Source: F23-D06 sp963620035
GTDB lineage: Bacteria > Bacteroidota > Bacteroidia > Bacteroidales > WCHB1-69
Reading direction: 5' to 3'
Assembly: GCA_963620035.1 (NCBI GenBank)
Contig: CAVEXN010000010.1
Coordinates: 1 to 64,000, forward strand
Length of the DNA stretch: 64,000 bases
A program made the translations under genes and the position numbers. The notes below the pieces were generated by a model. The model did not search any database. It saw only the letters and a list, made by a program, of their open reading frames with translations, and was not told where the DNA came from. Positions 17,556-25,331 of the stretch are shown here, piece after piece. Position 1 is the stretch's first letter, and the number at the start of each line of letters is the position of its first letter.

Positions 17556-19613
17556 TTACCAGATTTTGGCGCGTTTCTCTGGAGCAAGCCACATCGGTTC
17601 ACCCTCCTTGATGTCGAAAGCCTTGTAGAAAGCGTCAATATGGGGCAGTGTGCCGTTCACCCGCCAGCGTCCCAAAGAGTGGGGATCCTCTTTCGTACGA
17701 CGGAGGATTTCCTCCGGGCGGATGTTGGCGGCCCACACGTTTGCGTATGCCAAGAAGAATCGCTGTTCCGGGGTAAAGCCGTCCAAGTTCTCCTTGATGT
17801 TGCTGCTTTGTTTGGCTTTCTGCATTGCGGTGTATGACACGTTCAGTCCTCCGTTGTCGGCAATGTTCTCGCCCAGGGTGAATGATCCGTTGGCCTTAAC
17901 GCCGGAAGCCACTTCTATGGCATTGAAATGGTCGACCAGCACTTGGGCACGTTCCGTGAAGGCTTCCGCATCGGCTTCCGTCCACCAGTCGGCCAGGTTC
18001 CCCTTGAGGTCGTAGTTGCGGCCCTGGTCGTCAAAGCCGTGGGTCATCTCATGGCCGATCACGACACCGATGGCGCCATAGTTGGCGGCATCGTCCGCGT
18101 TCATGTCAAAGAACGGCGGTTGCAGGATACCGGCGGGGAAGCAGATCTCGTTGGTGGTGGGGTCATAGTATGCGTTCACCGTCTGCGGGGTCATCTGCCA
18201 CTCGTCAGGGTCAACGGGTCTGTCGATTTTGGACAAGGCGTATGCCATCTCAAAGCGACGGGCACGGACGATGTTGGCATAGTAACTGTCTTTTTGTATA
18301 TCCAAAGCGGAATAGTCTCTCCACTTGTCCGGGTAGCCGATCTTTATTCTGAAAGCGTTGAGCTTTTCGATGGCGGCCTTTTGTGTCTTGGCGGTCATCC
18401 AGGAAGAACTTTTGATTCTTTCGCCGAGCGCCCATTGCAGGTTGCGGACCAACTGGTTCATGCGAGCCTTGGCCTCCTCCGGGAAATACTGCTTGACATA
18501 CATCTGCCCGAGGGCTTCACCGAGGCTGCCGTCAATGGTGTTCACTACCCTTTTCCAACGCGCACTGTTCTCGACTCTGCCTGACAACGTCTTGCCATAG
18601 AACCGGAAGTCGGCATCAACAAAGCGGCTGCTCAAGTACGGGGCTGCGGCATTGATGACATTCCATGCCAGATAGGCCTTTATGACTTCCATATCCGACA
18701 AGGAAAGCAGGTTGCTCACTGTCTTGAAGTATTCAGGCTGCCCCACATTGACCGTTTTGGGATCCAAACCCAATGTTTCAAGGTAAAGCATGACGTCAAC
18801 AGCCGGCACTGTCTTCTGAAATTCGGCGGGCGTGCATTTGTGGATTGTCTTGTAAGGGTCGCGCATCGTGGTCTTGTCCATCGAGGCAAGCGCCAACTGC
18901 GTTTCCAGGGCGAGCACACGTTCGGCCATCTCTGCTTCGCGGCCGGCGAATCCTGCCAGGGCACTGTACCCGGACATATTGAACATTTCAGCCATCAGTT
19001 TCATGTACTCGTTTCTGACAGGCTGCTGGTCTTCTTCTATATAATAGTCACGGTCGCCTATGCCGAGGCCGCTCTGCCAGAAATAGCCCATCGTCATGGT
19101 GCTGTTGTCCGGATCTGCGGAGCCGAAGAAACCGAAGAACGGGGAGTATCCCTCCAACAACATATCGGCGAGTTTCCGGGAAAGCCCCTCGCGCGGCAGT
19201 GAAGCGATGGTCTTGAGCTCAGGCTGAACAGGCGCGGCGTCCTGTTTTTCAATGGCAGCGGTGTCCATTCCGACAAGGAATAGGTCGCCAATTTTCTGTT
19301 CCACCGTGCCGGCTGCGTGCTTCTTGGCCGACAATGCCGTCACGAGTTCCTTCAGCTGTTTCTGGTTGTTCTCGGCCAACCGGTCAAAACTTCCGTATCG
19401 GGCATATTCCGCAGGGAGCGGATTGTTCTTCATCCATCCGCCGCAGGCATACTGGTAAAAGTCGGCAGAGGGCTTGACAGAAAGGTCCAAGTTTGTCATT
19501 TCAACTCCGGATTTTGATTTCTTTGATTTTGGCTTGCCCGGCATCCCTGAGGAAGAGGTCAGCAAAAAAAAACAGAACAGAGGCAATGTTGCCAAAATGC
19601 AAATTCTTTTCAT
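17556..19613 (-). CDS. pepO: M13 family zinc endopeptidase (PepO/neprilysin-like), exported
   Basis: A peptidase that cuts short peptides. 685 residues, the full family size. The Zn motif HEMTH is at 521-525 and the third ligand E582 lies in GENIADNGG. NAYYDPTTNEICFPAGILQPP upstream is the substrate-binding NAxY-type segment, here NAYY. The N-terminus MKRICILATLPLFCFFLLTSSS is a signal sequence, so the enzyme works in the periplasm or at the outer surface. In Bacteroidales such enzymes feed peptide uptake. It has its own promoter at 19677 with a small hairpin in the leader, and its 3' end faces carbamate kinase 72 bp away. Confidence 0.93.
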   Translation of the reverse strand: MKRICILATLPLFCFFLLTSSSGMPGKPKSKKSKSGVEMTNLDLSVKPSADFYQYACGGWMKNNPLPAEYARYGSFDRLAENNQKQLKELVTALSAKKHAAGTVEQKIGDLFLVGMDTAAIEKQDAAPVQPELKTIASLPREGLSRKLADMLLEGYSPFFGFFGSADPDNSTMTMGYFWQSGLGIGDRDYYIEEDQQPVRNEYMKLMAEMFNMSGYSALAGFAGREAEMAERVLALETQLALASMDKTTMRDPYKTIHKCTPAEFQKTVPAVDVMLYLETLGLDPKTVNVGQPEYFKTVSNLLSLSDMEVIKAYLAWNVINAAAPYLSSRFVDADFRFYGKTLSGRVENSARWKRVVNTIDGSLGEALGQMYVKQYFPEEAKARMNQLVRNLQWALGERIKSSSWMTAKTQKAAIEKLNAFRIKIGYPDKWRDYSALDIQKDSYYANIVRARRFEMAYALSKIDRPVDPDEWQMTPQTVNAYYDPTTNEICFPAGILQPPFFDMNADDAANYGAIGVVIGHEMTHGFDDQGRNYDLKGNLADWWTEADAEAFTERAQVLVDHFNAIEVASGVKANGSFTLGENIADNGGLNVSYTAMQKAKQSSNIKENLDGFTPEQRFFLAYANVWAANIRPEEILRRTKEDPHSLGRWRVNGTLPHIDAFYKAFDIKEGEPMWLAPEKRAKIW

Positions 19614-19656
19614 GCTTTACAATATTATTGATAATCAGTAAATTAAAACAAAAACG

Positions 19657-19671
19657 CCCCTTACCAAGGGG
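19657..19671 (-). promoter_or_regulatory. Hairpin in the leader of the M13 peptidase gene
   Basis: CCCCTT (19657-19662) and AAGGGG (19666-19671) with a 3-nt loop lie just downstream of the promoter at 19677-19684, at the expected 5' end of the transcript. Such a stem could stabilise the mRNA; role not shown. Confidence 0.35.
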
Positions 19672-19676
19672 GAGCG

Positions 19677-19684
19677 CAAATATA
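19677..19684 (-). promoter_or_regulatory. Bacteroidetes -7 box for the M13 peptidase gene
   Basis: TATATTTG followed by C on the minus strand, 64 nt upstream of the start at 19613. Confidence 0.6.
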
Positions 19685-19825
19685 CATTATTTTCATCATA
19701 CTGACAGAGATGGGCAATGCGGCGGGAAAAAAACTGATGAATCCATGGAAAGGATGTCTATAGCGGCAATTCCATCACCCCATTTCAATTCACATTTTAT
19801 GAATGGCCTTTTACAGGATAATTAC

Positions 19826-19833
19826 TATCTTTG
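19826..19833 (+). promoter_or_regulatory. Bacteroidetes -7 box for rmlA
   Basis: TATCTTTG followed by C. Transcription would begin near 19840, so the ATG at 19847 would have almost no leader, while the ATG at 19883 has about 43 nt. This decides the rmlA start. Confidence 0.65.
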
Positions 19834-19882
19834 CGACACAATTTAAATGTTAAATGTTTTTGACATCCAAGCAAAAAGAAAA

Positions 19883-20749
19883 ATGAAAGGAATTGTATTG
19901 GCCGGTGGTTCCGGCACCCGTCTGTACCCGATTACGATGGCCATGAGCAAGCAACTTATGCCTATCTACGATAAACCGATGATCTACTACCCCATCTCCA
20001 CGCTGCTGCATGCACACATCCGCGAGATTCTGATCATCTCCACTCCGCAAGACCTGCCGAATTTCGAGAAACTGCTCGGTGACGGATCGCGCATCGGTTG
20101 CCGTTTTGAGTACAAGGTGCAGGAGGTCCCTGACGGTCTGGCCCGCGCTTTCGTGCTCGGCGAGGATTTCATCGGAGACGACAAGGTGGCGCTTGTTCTG
20201 GGCGACAACATTTTCTACGGAGGCGGTTTTGAACAACACCTCATGGCAAACAACGACCCTGACGGCGGCGTGATCTTCGCCTACCATGTCTCAGACCCGC
20301 AACGCTATGGCGTGGTTGAATTCGACAGCCAGATGAGAGCCGTCTCCATTGAGGAAAAACCCTCCTGCCCAAAGTCAAACTATGCCGTCCCGGGACTCTA
20401 TTTCTACGACAACAGCGTAGTGGAGATTGCCAAGAACATCAAGCCCAGCGCCCGCGGAGAGTATGAAATCACAGATGTCAACAGACATTTCCTGCAAGAG
20501 GGGAAGCTCAAAGTCTGCAAGATGGACAGAGGCACCGCCTGGCTCGACACCGGCACTTTCAACTCGCTGATTGAAGCCACGCAGTTCGTGCAGGTCATCG
20601 AGGCACGCCAAGGTCTGAAAGTCGGCTGTATTGAAGAGATTGCCTATCGCCAGGGATTCATCGACAGCGACAGGCTGCGCGAAATTGCAGAGCCGCTGAT
20701 GAAAAGCGGCTATGGTGACTATCTGGTCAAGTTGATCGGGCAAAACTGA
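19883..20749 (+). CDS. rmlA: Glucose-1-phosphate thymidylyltransferase
   Basis: Joins dTTP and glucose 1-phosphate to give dTDP-glucose, the first step of dTDP-rhamnose synthesis. The start used here gives 288 residues, beginning MKGIVLAGGSGTRLYP with the nucleotidyltransferase signature; 19847 would add 12 residues not seen in the family. Other marks are SKQLMPIYDKPMIYYP, ALVLGDNIFYG and EEKP followed by SNYAVPGLYFYD. rmlB, rmlC and rmlD are not adjacent, so the pathway must be completed elsewhere. It converges with the histidine kinase gene. Confidence 0.95.
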   Translation: MKGIVLAGGSGTRLYPITMAMSKQLMPIYDKPMIYYPISTLLHAHIREILIISTPQDLPNFEKLLGDGSRIGCRFEYKVQEVPDGLARAFVLGEDFIGDDKVALVLGDNIFYGGGFEQHLMANNDPDGGVIFAYHVSDPQRYGVVEFDSQMRAVSIEEKPSCPKSNYAVPGLYFYDNSVVEIAKNIKPSARGEYEITDVNRHFLQEGKLKVCKMDRGTAWLDTGTFNSLIEATQFVQVIEARQGLKVGCIEEIAYRQGFIDSDRLREIAEPLMKSGYGDYLVKLIGQN

Positions 20750-20765
20750 ACCTTACCGGCACGGC

Positions 20766-20794
20766 AAGTACCGGCTGTAGTCGCGCCGGTACTT
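20766..20794. terminator. Hairpin between convergent rmlA and histidine kinase genes
   Basis: Perfect 10-bp stem AAGTACCGGC (20766-20775) / GCCGGTACTT (20785-20794) with a 9-nt loop, starting 16 nt after the rmlA stop and touching the kinase stop codon. It lacks a T-tract, so termination is likely but not certain. Confidence 0.5.
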
Positions 20795-22739
20795 AATCCG
20801 CCTTTTTGAGGTCGAAAGCAACGGATGTCCCTTTCTGCTCTTCACTGCTGACGACCAGCGTGCCGCCGTTTTTCTCTACAAGGTTACGGCAGATCTGCAA
20901 ACCAAGGCCGGTGCCTCGCTCACCCGCCGTTCCGGTAAAAGAACACCTCCCCTTGCCCAGCAACCTTCTGACAACCTGTCTGCTCATTCCGGTGCCGTGG
21001 TCCGTGACGGTCACAACAACTTTCGCCCCTTTGTCTTCTATGCGGACTTCTATGCTCTGACCTGAAAACGAAAACTTAATGGCATTTGAGAGAATGTTGC
21101 GTATGATGACCTCAACCATAGCCATGTCTGCATATACAAAACAACGTTGCCCTTCCGGAATGGATATCGCGAGATGTTTCTCTGTCATTTGAGTCCTTAA
21201 CTGTTCTGCGGTATCTCTGATCAGACTTGACAACTCGAAACGGATAGGCATGTACGGGAATCTTCCCATCGTGGACATTGACCATTGCAGCAAATTCGTC
21301 ACAAGGTGGAGATAGGTGTCCGATGAGTTCTTCAATTCTGAAAACACCTCCGCAATCTCCTCTTCATTCATGTCCGGATGCCTCTTTTCAAGAATCGTTA
21401 TGATTCTGTTTTGGGCAATGACAGGATTCTTGAACTCGTGCGAAATGAGCGAAATCAAATCATCTTTCATTTTGTTGACCCTGACCTGTTGCTTGTTATG
21501 CCTGACAATCAAAAGAATGAACGCTGCCATAAGCAGTATCGCAAGCCCTGTCAGTATCAAGGCAGGATAGGCAATGGCGAGCCTGTGGTTTTTAATCAAA
21601 ATCTCCGCCTTCTGATTGGCGATCTCGGCGTTTTTCTGTTCCAATTCATACTGACTCTGGAAATCGCTAAATAACTTCTGTTTTTCCAACGAATAGATCG
21701 TATCCTTCAGCACTACGCTTTTCTCAAGATATTGCAGAGCCAGATCTGGATTACTGCTTCTGTATATCCCGTAAAACTGGCTATAGGCTTTCTGAAGCAG
21801 GTAGTTTGAGTTGATTTCCAAACAGATCTTTTCGCATTTTGAAAGATAATTGACGGCAGTCTGTATTTGCCCTTTATGTTCTGCGATGGCAGCCATTTGT
21901 CTGAGCACGATGCTTTCTGAAGCCTTATTGCCGGCATCTTGCAAAACCTGCAATGCCTCGGATGCGCACTGCTGTGCCTCATTCCAAAGGTTGAGGCGAC
22001 AAAGTATTTCTGCCTTCTGCGAAAGCCGAATGCCGGTCTTTTCGATGCGGCCGCCTTTTCGGTCGAGTTGTTCAGCCTCGTTGATATGCTTGAGCGCTTC
22101 CACGGGTTCGTCCAGTTTGAGGAGAATGTCTGACAACATCCCGAGACGGATGGCCAGCTGACGGCCCCGGTCTTCGGTTTTCCCGAGTTCACGTTCTATT
22201 TCGATAGATTTTCTGGCGTAGTTCTCTGCTGTCTCACACTCGCCGACCTGCATATACAGTCCTGCCATTGTGTTCAACGTGCTCGACAGTGCTTCGGCAT
22301 TGCCGCATTTTGAATCTATTTCGTACGATTTCTGTATGAATTTTATGGCCATGCCCAACTGCCCGAGCCTACTGTAAGAAAGGCTCAGCATATTGTAATG
22401 GTCTGACAGCCAGGACTTGTTTCCCGGCGGTGTGCATTTCAATGCTTTTTCAGTGAATGCAATGCAACCCCGGAAGTCGTTGTTGACGTACCTGTATTCG
22501 CTCATTCCGTGCATGATGAGCATCTCCCTGCCCGTAATGTCCATCGATTTCACCTCCTCTTTTTCAAGCAGTCCCTCCTTTTCAAGCAGATTCAAGAGCT
22601 TGTTAGCCGTCCGCAGTTTTTCGGTTCCCGTTATACGTTGCCATCGCTCATAAAGCGTATCAATGCTTTGTGCCTGCAGCAATGTCGGCACGAGCAGCAA
22701 TGCAAAAAGGACAATTATGGTTTCAAGCCTTCTCATCAA
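20793..22739 (-). CDS. Sensor histidine kinase with N-terminal TPR repeats
   Basis: 648 residues. A signal peptide (to about residue 25, ending LLQAQS) is followed by an extracytoplasmic TPR region (about 75-345), a coiled segment (350-385), one membrane span (389-413) and a cytoplasmic kinase core. The phospho-accepting histidine is H434 in LISHEFKNP. The ATP-binding domain shows an N box (NILSNAIKFS), DHGTGMS and GERGTGLGLQICRNLVEKNGG-type G boxes. It has no receiver or DNA-binding domain, and no response regulator gene is adjacent. It starts 25 bp after the M28 peptidase gene and may share its transcript. The signal sensed is unknown. Confidence 0.88.
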   Translation of the reverse strand: MMRRLETIIVLFALLLVPTLLQAQSIDTLYERWQRITGTEKLRTANKLLNLLEKEGLLEKEEVKSMDITGREMLIMHGMSEYRYVNNDFRGCIAFTEKALKCTPPGNKSWLSDHYNMLSLSYSRLGQLGMAIKFIQKSYEIDSKCGNAEALSSTLNTMAGLYMQVGECETAENYARKSIEIERELGKTEDRGRQLAIRLGMLSDILLKLDEPVEALKHINEAEQLDRKGGRIEKTGIRLSQKAEILCRLNLWNEAQQCASEALQVLQDAGNKASESIVLRQMAAIAEHKGQIQTAVNYLSKCEKICLEINSNYLLQKAYSQFYGIYRSSNPDLALQYLEKSVVLKDTIYSLEKQKLFSDFQSQYELEQKNAEIANQKAEILIKNHRLAIAYPALILTGLAILLMAAFILLIVRHNKQQVRVNKMKDDLISLISHEFKNPVIAQNRIITILEKRHPDMNEEEIAEVFSELKNSSDTYLHLVTNLLQWSMSTMGRFPYMPIRFELSSLIRDTAEQLRTQMTEKHLAISIPEGQRCFVYADMAMVEVIIRNILSNAIKFSFSGQSIEVRIEDKGAKVVVTVTDHGTGMSRQVVRRLLGKGRCSFTGTAGERGTGLGLQICRNLVEKNGGTLVVSSEEQKGTSVAFDLKKAD

Positions 22740-22764
22740 TATGTATTATATAGGTATGACGTTG

Positions 22765-24093
22765 TCAGTACAAAATACGGAGCGTTTCAGTCAGAAGGCG
22801 CACAATGCCGGGGCAGGCAGAAAGAGAGGCGTTTTCAGACGTGTCGTCTGGTTGATGGCACGTGCCGGTCTTTCCGCCGTTCGTATAGAAGAAAACGGCC
22901 GGGACACCTTTGAGCGAGAAAGGATAGTGGTCACTGTTAGGGGCGTTTTTCCTGGGGTTCACTTTCGGGAGCAGAGAAGACCTTTTGTTCAACGAATCGA
23001 GTGTCTTGAAGAAGCGGGCGGTTTCTGTTTCATAAACATTCTCCAGGGTGATGCCTTCGTCGCCGCCGCATAGGAGGTCGAGGTTGAGCATCAGGGCTAT
23101 GCGGGAGAAGTCGAGCAGCGAATCCTGCACAAAGCGTGACGACCCCAAGAGCCCTGCCTCCTCGCCGCTGAAGAGGGTCAGCAGCACCGTATAACGGAGC
23201 GGTTCTTGCTGAAAGCCGGCGGCCATATCCAGCAATGTCGCCACGCCGGAAGCGTTGTCGTGGCATCCGGGAAACAGCACTTCATCGCCCATCTGCCCCA
23301 AATGGTCGTAATGGGCGCCGATGACCACGAAACTGTCCGGCATTTGGGTCCCCGGAATTTGAGCGCAGACGTTCTGCGTGGCGTACGCCGGAATCCAACG
23401 GTTGTTGTACGAAAGGTGCAGGTTCCGTGGTTCCCCCGTCATCTTGTCAGCACAGACATAGCACAAAACATAGTCATAGAACAGTTTCGGGAACGAAAAC
23501 GACCAGGCGGGGATTTCATTGACTCCGAGCAGCATCCCCTGGAACGGCATAAGGGAATGGTCTGTCTGACGGAAAAGACTGTAACAAAACGCATATACGG
23601 ACCTGACCGTTGCTTCGTCAAGGCAGGCTGACACATCAACATAAAGCAAGGCGTTGCCGATTGTCTTTTCATTGTCAGCACAAAAAGAGGTAAGGGCGGC
23701 GGAATCTGTCAAAGTCTGGGGCGATATGGGCAAAATCCGGAAGGTGCCGTGTGCAGAACGCGAAAACGGGGCAAGCGCAAAGTCTTTCCACCCTTCGAGC
23801 CTCCGTCGGTCCAATATGGCTTCGGCTTTCCCTTCCATGGCGTATGAGGGAAACGAATATCGTTCGTAATAATCCGGGAAACAAAACGGTGCAATATCCA
23901 ATCGGCGGAACTGTCTGCGCAAATAGTCTGCGGCAATGCTGTCACCCCGGTAAGCATAGCCCCGCCCGTACATGGACGAATCGCTCAATTCCCTGATATA
24001 TTGACGGATCTGCACCGTGTCCTGGGCCTTGACAATGCCGAAAAAACATAAAAAGAAAAGAGCAGGAATGAAAGACCATACGACCTTTCTCAT
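22765..24093 (-). CDS. M28 family zinc aminopeptidase, exported
   Basis: Releases amino acids or splits small peptides outside the cytoplasm. The two-zinc site is readable: GAHYDHLG (H and D pattern), CHDNASGVATLLDMA (bridging D), FSGEEAGLLGS (catalytic and metal E), NLDLLCGG (D) and NSDHYPF (H). The start at 24093 gives a normal signal peptide (MRKVVWSFIPALFFLCFFGIVKAQ); an in-frame ATG at 24132 would put 13 extra residues before it. The promoter at 24147 allows either. The protein is about 442 residues. It precedes the TPR kinase gene. Confidence 0.88.
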   Translation of the reverse strand: MRKVVWSFIPALFFLCFFGIVKAQDTVQIRQYIRELSDSSMYGRGYAYRGDSIAADYLRRQFRRLDIAPFCFPDYYERYSFPSYAMEGKAEAILDRRRLEGWKDFALAPFSRSAHGTFRILPISPQTLTDSAALTSFCADNEKTIGNALLYVDVSACLDEATVRSVYAFCYSLFRQTDHSLMPFQGMLLGVNEIPAWSFSFPKLFYDYVLCYVCADKMTGEPRNLHLSYNNRWIPAYATQNVCAQIPGTQMPDSFVVIGAHYDHLGQMGDEVLFPGCHDNASGVATLLDMAAGFQQEPLRYTVLLTLFSGEEAGLLGSSRFVQDSLLDFSRIALMLNLDLLCGGDEGITLENVYETETARFFKTLDSLNKRSSLLPKVNPRKNAPNSDHYPFSLKGVPAVFFYTNGGKTGTCHQPDDTSENASLSACPGIVRLLTETLRILY

Positions 24094-24146
24094 CTTTGCG
24101 ACAATAAAACGAAACGAATCCATATCAGGCATTTGTTTAGAACGTG

Positions 24147-24154
24147 CAAAAGTA
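24147..24154 (-). promoter_or_regulatory. Bacteroidetes -7 box for the M28 peptidase gene
   Basis: TACTTTTG followed by C on the minus strand, 54 nt upstream of the start at 24093. Confidence 0.55.
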
Positions 24155-24245
24155 CAACAACTTTTCGCACATGAAAAACAATTTCTCGTTCAGGTAAATC
24201 TGCATCAAGGGCAAAGGAACAGGTGCCGCAACTGCATCGCAGGAA

Positions 24246-24467
24246 TCAATACTCGTCGTCGTTGAAGAAGAAATCCTCTTTCGAGGGATAGTCTGGCCAA
24301 AGTTCCTCTATAGAATCATACTGCTGTCCTTCGTCCTCAATTTCCTGAAGATTCTCTATCACCTCCATAGGCGCGCCTGACCTTACGGCATAATCAAGCA
24401 ATTCCTCTTTAGTGGCAGGCCAAGGTGCATCCTCAAGTTTCGTAGCCAATTCTAATGTCCAATACAT
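24246..24467 (-). CDS. Small DUF2795 family protein
   Basis: 73 residues, acidic. The segment DAPWPATKEELLDYAVRSGAP followed by a loop and EELWPDYPSKEDF fits the DUF2795 pattern of a small helical domain common in Bacteroidetes, where it is often a stand-alone cytoplasmic protein with Trp/Pro in that place. Function unknown. It has its own promoter at 24500-24507, 33 bp upstream, and does not overlap its neighbours. Confidence 0.85.
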   Translation of the reverse strand: MYWTLELATKLEDAPWPATKEELLDYAVRSGAPMEVIENLQEIEDEGQQYDSIEELWPDYPSKEDFFFNDDEY

Positions 24468-24499
24468 AATGTTATTCCATATTTTGATTTAATGGGCGG

Positions 24500-24507
24500 C
24501 AAAGATA
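24500..24507 (-). promoter_or_regulatory. Bacteroidetes -7 box for the DUF2795 gene
   Basis: TATCTTTG followed by C on the minus strand, 33 nt upstream of the start at 24467. Confidence 0.6.
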
Positions 24508-24556
24508 AAAATAAAAAAGATAAAAACAACGATTGAAGAATTTTTTATCACACTGG

Positions 24557-25084
24557 CTACCAATAAGTTTCATTAACATGCATTTTATCATGGTAAAATC
24601 TTGCCAAAACAAAGAAATAATCGGACAGTCTGTTCAGCAATATGAGTGCGGGTTCGTATGCGGGGTTGCGGTCTGTCAGCGGCACTGCGGTGCGTTCTGC
24701 CCGGCGGCAAACTGTTCGGCACACATGGGCCTGAGCGATCGCCATGTTGCCCTGAGGCAAAATAAAGCCTTTGAATGGGGGCAACTGTTCGGACAATTCG
24801 TCAATCTTGTCCTCAATGCGTGTTGTAAAGGCCGGGATGTCCGACATTTTCCGGAAATTCTCCCATTTTTCGCACGGCGTGGCCAACATTCCGCCAACCG
24901 AGAAGAGGGTTCGTTGCACATCAGTGAGAAAATCATCGGGGGCCACTGCCATCAGAATTCCGATTTGGGAATTAAGTTCATCAACTGTGCCATAAGCACT
25001 TATAAGCATGTCAGCCTTGCTGAGGCGGGTGCCGTCAGAGAGTGAGGTCATACCCTTGTCGCCAGTTTTCGTATAAATTTTCAT
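24557..25084 (-). CDS. PduO-type cob(I)alamin adenosyltransferase
   Basis: Makes adenosylcobalamin from cob(I)alamin and ATP. The N-terminal KIYTKTGDKGMTSL is the ATP-binding motif, and CRTVCRRAER in the C-terminal half carries the catalytic arginine pattern. About 175 residues, normal length. The in-frame ATG at 25114 lies upstream of the promoter at 25103-25110 and cannot be used; 25087 and 25084 are adjacent candidates. Adenosylcobalamin would serve methylmalonyl-CoA mutase or other mutases, none of which is in the window. Confidence 0.93.
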   Translation of the reverse strand: MKIYTKTGDKGMTSLSDGTRLSKADMLISAYGTVDELNSQIGILMAVAPDDFLTDVQRTLFSVGGMLATPCEKWENFRKMSDIPAFTTRIEDKIDELSEQLPPFKGFILPQGNMAIAQAHVCRTVCRRAERTAVPLTDRNPAYEPALILLNRLSDYFFVLARFYHDKMHVNETYW

Positions 25085-25102
25085 CATTGATAAATTTTTC
25101 CG

Positions 25103-25110
25103 CAAAGGTA
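25103..25110 (-). promoter_or_regulatory. Bacteroidetes -7 box for the adenosyltransferase gene
   Basis: TACCTTTG followed by C on the minus strand, 16 nt before the ATG pair. It lies back to back with the tRNA promoter. Confidence 0.65.
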
Positions 25111-25122
25111 TCAAAAAAAGTG

Positions 25123-25130
25123 TATCTTTG
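25123..25130 (+). promoter_or_regulatory. Bacteroidetes -7 box for tRNA-Lys
   Basis: TATCTTTG followed by C, 23 nt before the tRNA 5' end. Three copies of GCAAAA (25136-25153) fill the gap between it and the tRNA. Confidence 0.65.
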
Positions 25131-25153
25131 CAGCCGCAAAAGCAAAAGCAAAA

Positions 25154-25226
25154 GTCTCAGTAGCTCAGCTGGTAGAGCAATTGACTCTTAATCAATGGGT
25201 CCAGGGTTCGAATCCCTGCTGGGACA
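25154..25226 (+). tRNA. tRNA-Lys (anticodon CTT)
   Basis: The 73-nt sequence folds as a full cloverleaf: acceptor 25154-25160 with 25219-25225 (one T-G pair), D arm GCTC/GAGC, anticodon stem TTGA/TCAA around loop CTCTTAA (anticodon CTT), and T arm CAGGG/CCCTG with loop TTCGAAT. Discriminator A at 25226. The CCA end is not encoded. Confidence 0.97.
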
Positions 25227-25232
25227 CACAGG

Positions 25233-25275
25233 AAGAAGGCAGACGCGAAAACGGTCTGCCTTCTTTGTTTTTTGG
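25233..25275 (+). terminator. Terminator of tRNA-Lys
   Basis: Perfect 12-bp stem AAGAAGGCAGAC (25233-25244) / GTCTGCCTTCTT (25254-25265), loop of 9 nt, then a T-rich run with one G. Confidence 0.85.
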
Positions 25276-25331
25276 ATTCTGCCGCAAACCCTTGCTGTCA
25301 GCGGAATCCCCACTGCATCTCCAAGAAAAAC

